A stretch of 64,000 nucleotides of DNA from Mactromeris polynyma (lineage: Eukaryota > Mollusca > Bivalvia > Venerida > Mactridae): contig JASFXZ010000005.1 of assembly GCA_032209605.1 (NCBI GenBank), positions 22,742,905 to 22,806,904 on the forward strand, written 5' to 3'. The position numbers were made by a program, and so were the translations under genes. Shown here in pieces: positions 54,138-64,000 of the stretch. Under the pieces are notes generated by a model. The model worked only from the letters and a program-made list of their open reading frames with translations, did not search any database and was not told where the DNA came from. Numbering within the stretch: position 1 is the stretch's first letter; each line of letters begins with the position of its first letter.

Positions 54138-55741
54138 TATGGAACGCCGCAACTGCCTTATTTGACGTTACAACTTGACGCGCAGTCGTAAGAGCATTAC
54201 ATGTGACGCTTTCACCTCGATATGTGACACTTTTATGTATACATGTGACGTTATTATCATTACATGTGACAGGAAAGTCATTTTGTGTGGTGGAGTCAAC
54301 ATTACGTGTTATAGTTTTACCCTGATATGTGACACTTTAATTTATACATGCGACGACACTTCTACTATATGTGCCGGTTTTATCATTATATGTGACAGAA
54401 TCATCATTCCGTTTGGTGGAGTTTACATTACGTGTGATCGTTTCACCCTGTTTTGTGATACCACTTATACATGTGACGGTTTCATAATTATATATGTAAT
54501 AGTCGTCATTCCGTGTGGTGGATTCAACATTATGTGTGGTAGTTTCACCTTTATATGTGACACTTTTATTCATACATGTGATGGCTTCCTTAATACATGT
54601 GACGGTACTAACATTACATGTGACAGAATCGTCATTCCGTGCGGTGGAGTTATCATTACGTGTGGTAGTTTTATTCTGATGTGTGACACTTTTATTTATA
54701 CATGTGACGACACTTATAATACACGTGACGGTATTATCATTATATGTGACAGAAAAGTCATTCCGTGCGGTGGATTAAACATTATGTGTGATAGTTTCAC
54801 CTTGATATGTGACACTTTTATTCATACGTGTGATGACACCATTAATACATGTGACGGTTCTATCATTATATGTGACAGAATCGTCATTCCGTGTATAAGC
54901 TGTAAGTCCACCTGCTACTCCTGGTTCCACTTTTGTTTGCAACTCACGAGCTCTATCCCTAATTCTTACTCGATCTCCAATCGTCGTAACTCCTAAGCTA
55001 TTAAGTTGTAAGTCATTTAGCGATAAAATATTTTCAAAATCAACCTTTTGCTCAAGAAATTTCTCAATTAAACACGGCAACCCTACCGACTCTAACAACG
55101 TGTTTACAGTTACCGCCATCTTCTTCGTTAATGTACACAAAGAGACAAATAGCGGAAAGGTTGCACATATAGATCGAACCGTCACACGTAATGAACATTT
55201 GGTCACATGTAATGACATATATATCAAACGTATTGTGACATATTTAACGAAGATACATATAATGATGAAACCATCGCATATATTATGAGTGTCATCACAT
55301 GTATACATAAAAGTGTCACATATCAAGGTGAAACTACAACACGTAATATTGACTCCACCACATGGAATGACAATTCTGTCACATATATTGATAAAACAGT
55401 CACATGTATAAGAAGTGTCGTCACATGGATAAATAAATGTGTCACATATCAAGGTGAAACTACCACACGTAATGTTGACCCCACCATACGGAATGACTTT
55501 TCTGTCACATATATTGATACTACCGTCACATGTATTAATGGTGTCATCACATGTATGAATAAAAGTGTCACATATAAAGGTGAAACTATCACACGTAATG
55601 TTTAATCCACCACACGGAATGACTTTTCTGTCACATATAATGATAATACCGTCACATATAATGACGAAACCGTCACATACAAGGCTGATTCGACTGCACA
55701 TCAAGTTGTAACGTCAAATAAAGCAGTTGCGGCGTTCCATA
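54138..55741. mobile_element. 1.6-kb foldback element carrying a SAM-domain frame
   Basis: Both ends, read inwards, start TATGGAACGCCGCAACTGC and continue TTATTTGACGTTACAACTTG, matching over about 50 bases with roughly three differences. Inside the ends, both arms consist of imperfect subrepeats of about 30 bp built on (A/G)TGTGAC, grouped in a roughly 120-bp higher-order unit marked by the GTCATTCCGTG-TGGTGGA block (about five in the left arm, three or four in the right, inverted). A unique centre of about 0.25 kb holds a SAM-domain frame. Candidate 6-bp target duplications flank it. The architecture fits Foldback-type elements; no transposase is present. Confidence 0.85.
54775..55119 (-). 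CDS. SAM-domain protein encoded within the foldback element
   Basis: A 114-codon minus-strand frame starting at an ATG in strong context (A at -3, G at +4). Residues about 4-63 read as a SAM (sterile alpha motif) domain: TVNTLLESVGLPCLIEKFLE, then QKVDFENILSLNDLQLNSLG, then VTTIGDRVRIRDRARELQ, with the typical L-G-(V/I)-T-x-x-G-D-R turn before the last helix. SAM domains mediate protein-protein or RNA contacts and often polymerise. After residue 63 the frame runs into the left arm's subrepeats (TRNDDSVTYNDRTVTCINGV and on) and stops there. The frame is also open upstream through the right arm to 55704, giving a possible 309-codon form. It could be a captured exon or an element-encoded gene; expression is unknown. 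Confidence 0.68.
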   Translation of the reverse strand: MAVTVNTLLESVGLPCLIEKFLEQKVDFENILSLNDLQLNSLGVTTIGDRVRIRDRARELQTKVEPGVAGGLTAYTRNDDSVTYNDRTVTCINGVITRMNKSVTYQGETITHNV

Positions 55742-55749
55742 GTCTCACA

Positions 55750-56150
55750 TCTATACTATCCTACTGTGTGCACTGCTAAAGGCTAGAGAGAGTTTTTTAG
55801 AGCGTTTGGTATCAAGATATAGGTAGTGTTAAGAATGGTTGCTCATCTCTGGCATTTAGTTATCTAAATTATGTTATTATGCTCATTTATTTAACAATAT
55901 TCAACAGAACTGAAATTAATTAAATAAATGTGCATCTAGAGGGAATTGTTTTGTGTTAATGATAAGTTAATTATGGCTATGGGACTAGATAAATGTCATT
56001 TAAAGAACTTTTTACTTCAAGTTTGTTCAGTACTTTAAATAAATATCACTATAATATTATGATCATGTTACCAAGTTATAATATGAACAGACATACTAAA
56101 ATAGTATCACAGCGCATGGCGGCATCAACATTTGTGTTACTTTTATACGC
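55750..56150. other. No gene seen
   Basis: AT-rich spacer between the foldback element and the 1482-bp array. Confidence 0.4.
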
Positions 56151-56152
56151 AT

Positions 56153-59100
56153 TTCGAAAATTAAGATATTGAGAGCGCATATTTGAGTTCGATTTTGAAT
56201 TGCGACAAGGAAATACCGACGGAAATCGAATAACGACGAGGTTTCCAACAAACGCCTTGCAGCATTCACATTTAATGAATGAAACAGAAGAGAATAAAGA
56301 CAGATTAATTAATTTAACTTTTCATTTGTCATTTTTTGCATAATTTATATCGGAATATCGACTTGGATGACAAGTGACAGCTTGGAAAAGTATGCGTTTG
56401 AATATGACTGTGGGCAAATTGATATAGAAAAAGGGTATAACGTTGCGCGTGTGGGTATACGAAGTGCATTGTTGAAGTGTATATAAGTCTTAAATGCGAC
56501 ATTAACTGCCAAATTGTTGGAAAATGGCATTAACTCCGATAAAGAAACTCGGGAGCAGATCAATGATTAAGCTTAAGATAAATTTCTCTAAGGAGTTATC
56601 CCCTTGATCGGTCACAAAACTTCCATGGTATAAGCTACAAGAGCCTGACAACACACATGTTTCTTTGTACTGATTATTTCAGCAAACCTCGTCTACAGCA
56701 ACAAATATTCAATAGAAAGACTGTATATATAACTCGTGAGAATGTTCATGTTATCTGTTAATAGGATCTATATTGTCTACAGAAAATGAATTATCATTAT
56801 CTTAACAATTTGCAAATAACCTTCATGGTAAATAAGTCAATTTACATGCTAACTTCCTGGTTTCTTGATGTGTTAAACATTTAACGAGATCCATTTGAAT
56901 AAATGTAAATGCTTGACAGCGCATTGCTAAATAAGTGATACACCGAAAATAAAAGCATTAAAATCCCATTAATTCTGTATGGGGAACTGTTATTGTTCGA
57001 TTTTGCTGTACTTTACAGAACATTCCCCGATTACCATTGACGTAAATTGGAATAAGCAACATTAACCAACTCTAAGCATTGATCAAGCAAACAGTAGGAG
57101 TAAATCAGTATTCTTTACAGCGATTTCGCGATATTGACTTCAGAAGTCAGACAGGAAATATCACCTAAACAGTGAATAGCCTCCCCAAAAGAACACGGAT
57201 GCAAGAAAATACATTCATACGTGTTAACAATTCCAAAGTCAAAATTGATACAAGGTACAGACATAAATGTTAGGTGTAAATAAGAGAGCAGTTTTTAAGT
57301 GGCAATAACCATTGGGTGTATGGACCTAGTTCATGGACGCATGTAAACTCAAACAAATACCCCAATAAATTGTGTAAATAAGAAAGTGCCGATGGACAGT
57401 TTTTGCATTCGCATTAATAATATAACGCTTTAAAGTGTGCCTTTGAGTTAGCAATGTACTTGACGTTTCGTACTTGCATAAATGTTGTTAAGCAATTCTT
57501 AGGAATGTAGGCAATCACGTGTGGTAGGAAAGCTTAGAGGAAACGTTCCTGCTTATAGGTGTACATTTCTGTCTTGTAATTCCCAGTGTTTTCAGGACAA
57601 TGTGCATATTAGAATTCTAAATGTATAGATTAATCTCGAAAATAAAATTATTGAGGGCGCATATTTGAGTTCAATTTTGTATTGCGACAAGGAAATACCG
57701 ACGGAAACTTCGTATAGCGACGAGGTTTCCAACAAACGCCTCGCAGCAGGACCATTTAATGAATGTAACAGAAGAGAATAAAGACTGATTAAATTTAACT
57801 TTTCGTTTATCATTTTTTGCCTAACATATATTGGAACATCGACTTTGATGACAAGTGACAGCTTGAAAAAGTATGCGTTTGATTATGACTGTGGGCATAT
57901 TGATATAGAAAAAGGGTATAACGTTGCGAGTGTGGGTTTACGAAGAGCATTGTTGAAGTGTATATAAGTCTTAAATGCGACATTAACTGCCAAATTGTTG
58001 GAAAATGGCATTAACTCCAATAAAGAAACTCAGGAATTGATCAATGTTTAAGCTTAAGATAAATTTCTCTAAGGAGTATCCCCCTTGATCGGTCACAAAA
58101 CTTCCATGGTATAATCTACAAGAGCATGACAAACACATTTTTCTTTGTACAGGCTATTTCAGCAAACCTCGTCTACAACAACAAATATTCAATAGAAGGA
58201 CTGTATATATAACACGTGAGCATGTTCGTGTTATCTGTTAATGGGATCTATATTGTTTTCTGAAAATGAATTATCATTTTCTTAACAATTTGGAAATAAC
58301 CTTCATGGTAAAAAAGTCAATTTACATGCTAACTTCCTGGTTTCTTGATGTGTTAAACATTTAACGAGATCCATTTGAATAAATGTAAATGCTTGACAGC
58401 GCATTGCTAAATAAGTGATACACCGAAAATAAAAGCATTAAAATCCCATTAATTCTGTATGGGGTACTGTTATTGTTCGATTCTGCTGTACTTTACAGAA
58501 CATTCCCCGATTACCATTGACGTAAATTGGAATAAGCAAGATTAACCAACTCTTAGCATTGATCAAGCAAACAGTTGGAGTAAATCAGTATTCTTTACAG
58601 CGATTTCGCGATATTGACTTCAGAAGTCAGACAGGAAATATCACCTAAACAGTGAATAGCCTCCCCAAAAGAACACGGATGCAAGAAAATACATTCATAC
58701 GTGTAAACAATTCAAAAAAGTCAAAATTGATACAAGATACAGACATAAATGTTGGGTGTAAATAAGAGAGCCGTTTTTAAGTGGCAATAACCATTGGGTG
58801 TATGGACCTAGTTCATGGACGCATGTAAACTCAAACAAATACCCCAATAAATTGTGTAAATAAGAAAGTGCCGATGGACAGTTTTTGTATTCGCATTATT
58901 AATATATCGCTTTAAAGTGTGCCTTTGAGTTAGCAATGTACTTGACGTTTCGTACTTGCATAAATGTTGTTAAGCAATTCTTAGGAATGTAGGCAATCAC
59001 GTGTGGTAGGAAAGCTTAGAGGAAACGTTCCTGCTTATAGGTGTACATTTCTGTCTTGTAATTCCCAGTGTTTTCAGGACAATGTGCATATTAGAATTCT

Positions 59101-60600
59101 AAATGTATAGATTAATCTCGAAAATAAAATTATTGAGGGCGCATATTTGAGTTCAATTTTGTATTGCGACAAGGAAATACCGACGGAAACTTCGTATAGC
59201 GACGAGGTTTCCAACAAACGCCTCGCAGCAGGACCATTTAATGAATGTAACAGAAGAGAATAAAGACTGATTAAATTTAACTTTTCGTTTATCAGTTTTT
59301 GCCTAACTTATATTGGAACATCGACTTTGATGACAAGTGACAGCTTGAAAATGTATGCGTTTGATTATGACTGTGGGCATATTGATATAGAAAAAGGGTA
59401 TAACGTTGCAAGTGTGGGTTTACGAAGTGCATTGTTGAAGTGTATATAAGTCTTAAATGCGACATTAACTGCCAAATTATTGGAAAATGGCGTTAACTCC
59501 AATAAAGAAACTCAGGAATTGATCAATGATTAAGCTTAAGATAAATTTCTCTAAGGAGTATCCCCCTTGATTGGTCACAAAACTTCCATGGTATAATCTA
59601 CAAGAGCATGACAAAACACATTTTTCTTTGTACAGGCTATTTCAGCAAACCTCGTCTACAACAACAAATATTCAATAGAAGGACTGTATATATAACACGT
59701 GAGCATGTTCGTGTTATCTGTTAATTGGATCTATATTGTTTTCTGAAAATGAATTATCATTTTCTTAACAATTTGGAAATAACCTTCATGGTAAAAAAGT
59801 CAATTTACATGCTAACTTCCTGGTTTCTTGATGTGTTAAACATTTAACGAGATCCATTTGAATAAATGTAAATGCTTGACAGCGCATTGCTAAATAAGTG
59901 ATACACCGAAAATAAAAGCATTAAAACCCCATTAATTCTGTATGGGGTACTGTTATTGTTCGATTCTGCTGTACTTTACAGAACATTCCCCGATTACCAT
60001 TGACGTAAATTGGAATAAGCAACATTAACCAACTCTAAGCATTGATCAAGCAAACAGTAGGAGTAAATCAGTATTCTTTACAGCGATTTCGCGATATTGA
60101 CTTCAGAAGTCAGACAGGAAATATCACCTAAACAGTGAATAGCCTCCCCAAAAGAACACGGATGCAAGAAAATACATTCATACGTGTAAACAATTCCAAA
60201 GTCAAAATTGATACAAGATACAGACATAAATGTTGGGTGTAAATAAGAGAGCCGTTTTTAAGTGGCAATAACCATTGGGTGTATGGACCTAGTTCATGGA
60301 CGCATGTAAACTCAAACGAATACCCCAATAAATTGTGTAAATAAGAAAGTGCCGATGGACAGTTTTTGTATTCGCATTATTAATATATCGCTTTAAAGTG
60401 TGCCTTTGAGTTAGCTATGTACTTGACGTTTCGCATTTGCATAAATGTTGTTAAGCAATTCTTAGGAATGTAGGCAATCACGTGTGGTAGGAAAGCTTAG
60501 AGGAAACGTTCCTGCTCATAGGTGTACATTTCTGTCATTTTGTAATTCCCAGTGTTTTCAGGACAATGTGCATATTAGAATTCTGAATGAATAGATTAAT
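56153..60600. repeat. Three tandem copies of a 1482-bp unit
   Basis: The landmark GCGCATATTTGAGTT recurs at about 56175, 57657 and 59139, exactly 1482 bases apart, and the array edges fit three complete units. Copies 2 and 3 are nearly identical. Copy 1 is clearly diverged in its first half (to about 56.88 kb) but close to the others in its second half, as expected after unequal exchange or gene conversion. Each unit includes a DR2-like segment (about 57145, 58627 and 60109). Minus-strand frames of 66-73 codons in single copies are not conserved between copies, so the unit is not called as coding. Confidence 0.97.
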
Positions 60601-61865
60601 GTCTTATATTATTTATTTTGCCTAAGAAAAACAATTTTTTTCAGTAATGACCAACAGCTTTTATTCAAGTTATGTCCTGAATTCATAACTTCGTATTGAT
60701 TGTATTTAAACCAATTTCCCCGTGCTTACAAACCATTTATTTACCATCAGAAACAATTTCCTTGATTATCGAAAGGCGATTTTGACAAGTATTTTCTCTA
60801 CGTAGCGAATCACATGCCAATTGTATTGCCAAGAAGTCAATTGTTACACTTGACAGATCTGGTCTTAGTTGGTGTAACAGCACATAAGTGTGTCTTGTTT
60901 ACTGTGGTGATTAGGAGATATACTTAATATTATGTAGTCGTATTGAATGACGAGATATGGGTAAATGTGGGGAAAATGTATAGAAGTAAAACTACCCTCG
61001 AAAATTACATCTGGAACATAACGCTGTATATATGTGTTTTATATTAATTGGTAAAAACACCCCTTTAGTCTGGATTATTTCTTTATTAAAAGTACAGCTA
61101 CAGTAGATAAAGGTATTGAAAGAACTAAAACACATACCAGCTGGAAAGAAAACGTCCATTTGAGTATCGATAAGATAAATGGTCAACAGTGTTCATATTG
61201 TAGGGATATATATTCCGGTTTATACACTTGAGATTTTAGCTTATAGACTTATTTACGGATTAAAGGTGTTAAAACAAAATATCAACGGTGTGCAGTATTG
61301 TATTATGTAACCATTACCTATACAATGGGGTGTGTTGGTTTGAACTCAACCATAACATCCCTGTCCTAGAAATCTAAATATACTGTCGATTCAAATTTCG
61401 TTGAAACACTGGTATTGTTTGTACTATGCCCATAGGTCAATATTTGGCAAAGCATGTCTTTACTGGCTGGCCACATCACAGGTTGTTTACAATCGTTCTC
61501 ACATATATACAAACGAACTGTACGTAACGATATTAAACGTTTCCTTCTTTGCGATCCTGTCGATTCTTGCTTTTTCAAGACGTTCCCCTAGAATTGTTTA
61601 ATATTCAGTTCTATATAAAAATCTAAACTATGCTATTAAATCAACGTTTTATTCAAACTAGGACCATATTCCCCAATAACGATTATGCAAATGTTCTAAA
61701 TTCTAAGCACCTCTTTTGTTCATGTTCCAGAAATAGCTAAATTGTAACCAGTTTTCTAAATCGGACTTTATTTATCATTTATGGGTATTAGCGAACATGG
61801 TTCCATTATATAATGTGCTGAGCAACTACTCTTTATTCAATCCATTTCGTCTATTAAAGCAAGAA
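60601..61865. other. No gene seen
   Basis: AT-rich sequence after the array. Opposed frames at 61.37-61.60 kb have no domain. Confidence 0.4.
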
Positions 61866-61869
61866 ATTG

Positions 61870-62105
61870 CGAGCTATTAGTGTTCAACAACAGAAATTGA
61901 CTTTCATGGCTTGAGTAATAAATTTAATTACACCGTCCACATATGTCTCTAAAGGTTCTCTGATCAAATTGTATTACATTCATGATTTGTTAATATAATA
62001 AAAAAGTCGCTTAAGACCAGATAACGAGTTCCTGAATTTATATCCTTCTGGCAAACAGGATAATTGCTGGCTACACATGATTTGTTCAAGTACTTTATAA
62101 ATAGA
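61870..62105 (+). repeat. Dispersed repeat DR3, copy 2
   Basis: Aligns with 42560-42790: AACAACAGAAATTGACTTTC, TGATCAAATTGTATTACATT, TTAAGACCAGATAACGAG and GCTACACATGATTTGTTC. About 19 kb separate the copies, in the same orientation. Confidence 0.7.
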
Positions 62106-62109
62106 GGGC

Positions 62110-64000
62110 ATATTATGTACTTAACGTCTTACTGGGTTGATGTACGTGTAGTTATTTTCAGTAAGTTAAGGAGAACAGTTATTGATCACGTTGTAAATTC
62201 TGGTTATAAATTTTAACATGTAGTTTTAGAAATGCACCGGTAACCAACTGAAATAATCTAGATCAGCCAACCGTTCAATACTGATTCTGAATCACTTTCT
62301 CAGAATTGCATTTTTCAGTTCTCATAACATTAAATGCAAAAATGAAACCTGATGGTTTTGCTTTTATTTCAGTCTTATGTATTGAAAACATGCATTCGTT
62401 GTATAGATCAGTCGAATGTATATGTCGTCGCAACGAATGTCCGCTGTATCAACCACTTTGGATACGTTGTAAAGTATATAAAATACATGTTTAGTACGGT
62501 TTTCAAGTGCACAGGTATCCACGAATTCTTCGTTTGCAAATTTGATTGCGGTTAATCTGCACAGAAAAACAAGGTAAAATCCTGCATTCTTAACAAAATG
62601 CAGCATAATCATAATCTCATGTATCTATCAAGATAAGAGAGACAATGACAGTTTTTATTTGTCGTTGGTATTTGAGACATATAATACAGAAATACCAACT
62701 TCGTGTTCTTGTGACTTGGGGTGCCTGCGCACTTTACTTTGTATTGGCATTGCCTGCTCGACTTATCTATTCATTTTATGTATGAGATAATACTAAATAA
62801 CAACTGCGATAGACAGCTTTTATTATTTTAGAACGGAGCATAAATACACCATCTATTCTTCCTACAAACGTTATGAAATGTCTCTGTATTTTCTGTTTCC
62901 TAGAATTTTGCATCACTGAACAGCATGATGGAAAGCAACAAAGTTCATCGAATCAGAAACATTTTCAATTTCTGGGCATATGGTCCGGTGCATGTTTGTT
63001 ATTTCAAATACAGATTACACAGCGAACGTTTCTATAAACTAACACATTCTCCTGGAGAAGAAACCATATGGGACTAATCGGAAAACACCAGTGTGAGATA
63101 TTGTCGTGAAATTGATGTCCGCTTGTTTTATTTCATTTTCTCGGCAAGCCATTAAGTTTGATTTTTAGTTGTCTTTATTCGACTTTATTACTTTAATGCA
63201 TGCCGAACTGCTTGTTGCGTCAAGTTTATATCATCGAAAGGTCACATTATATGATGATATAGTCCAACACAAACAAATATATATTGTTTCAATGCCCGGA
63301 CGTAATAACTGTATATAGTTGATCATTGAATAAATGAGACGAGGAAGAGAGGTTATGATATAATTCCTACCACTTGAGACCTGTTTATTTACTTAAAGCA
63401 GATAAGGTGGACAAAATCACGTAAATATTTTATGCAAGCAGTCTGAAGGAAAGCTAATATATTAAAATTAGGTACTCGTTCAGACATCCTGCATTTTGAT
63501 TCGATGTCGAAGATAAGAATAATTCAGTATTAACGGTTTCTAGTATCATAAAGATAACAGAATGGAACGATTTTCGTATACAGACAAATTGAGACAATGT
63601 GCTACAAAATGCAAGCAAACACCATCAATACAATCCGATTATATAATTAATGGCTTGTACCGCAAACTGACTTGATCGGCTAGATATACTATGTCTGTTA
63701 TTTAGTTCTGACGATAATGCGTTAACACCAACTTCTGCATCATGATTGTGTATAAGTATTGTTTCATTATTCATTATCACGTTCTTTGGGGTCTGCACTG
63801 AAGTAAACATCGAAGACAGTTTGCAACGATAATTCAAGACACAAAGAAGCGCATATCGAAACCACCAATTCATCTTGCAATTAGTTTATTACTGTCAATG
63901 TATCTTCTCAATTGGATTTTATTTGAATGTAAGGATTGACAAATGTAATTTATTCTAGATGAGTTTGACCAACGAACTCGTCATAAAATCATTCAATCAC
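62110..64000. other. No gene seen; DR2 fragment near 62.7 kb
   Basis: A minus-strand DR2 fragment (about 62710-62765, reverse complement GAGCAGGCAATGCCAATACA, AAGTAAAGTGCGCAGGC) is the only recognised feature. Frames at 62.3-62.6 and 63.6-63.9 kb overlap on opposite strands and have no domain. Confidence 0.4.

Noticed and set aside
56345..60328. Minus-strand frames of 66-73 codons in the 1482-bp units
   Set aside because: Each open frame is present in only one copy and broken in the others.

Overview
This window looks like AT-rich, repeat-dense nuclear DNA from a metazoan, most plausibly a bivalve or other lophotrochozoan. The reasons are short exons separated by kilobase introns with GT-AG borders, secreted CUB-domain coding sequence, tRNA-derived SINE-like heads, many small inverted-repeat elements, minisatellites, and a dispersed repeat around 40.4-40.9 kb resembling ones I recall from bivalve genomes. 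Nothing looks bacterial, plasmid or phage. Species cannot be named from what is visible.

The best-supported gene lies on the minus strand across about 19.1-1.3 kb. It has a signal-peptide exon (19040-19134) and five exons encoding two CUB domains in tandem: 12755-12959 with 6986-7179 (CUB1), then 5293-5481, 2551-2695 and 1351-1430 (CUB2). All junction phases agree (1, 2, 1, 1, 2) and give about 292 continuous codons. The last exon ends in phase 1 at a donor, so the gene continues toward or beyond the left edge. Two further in-phase candidate exons (13264-13359 and 1014-1124) are uncertain. The predicted product is secreted or membrane-tethered, broadly like the tandem-CUB proteins of the NETO/SOL-1/LEV-10 type, but no orthology is claimed. 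Its introns hold a TA-flanked 967-bp transposon, a 45-bp tandem array, several MITE-like foldbacks and tRNA-like sequences.

From 19.1 to about 52.5 kb I find no convincing gene. This stretch holds dispersed repeat copies (named here DR1, DR2 and DR3), an almost perfect 71-bp palindrome at 29.5 kb, an 82-bp duplication, the 40.4-40.9 kb repeat, and two unidentified coding-like fragments at 31.5-32.4 and 39.4-39.6 kb.

The most unusual part is 52.5-60.6 kb. It contains a 37-bp minisatellite open in all three forward frames, a 1604-bp foldback element, and a 1482-bp unit repeated three times. The foldback element has matching termini, long arms of roughly 30-bp subrepeats, a candidate GTCTCA target duplication, and an intact SAM-domain reading frame in its unique centre. 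From 60.6 to 64 kb I see only one diverged DR3 copy and one DR2 fragment.
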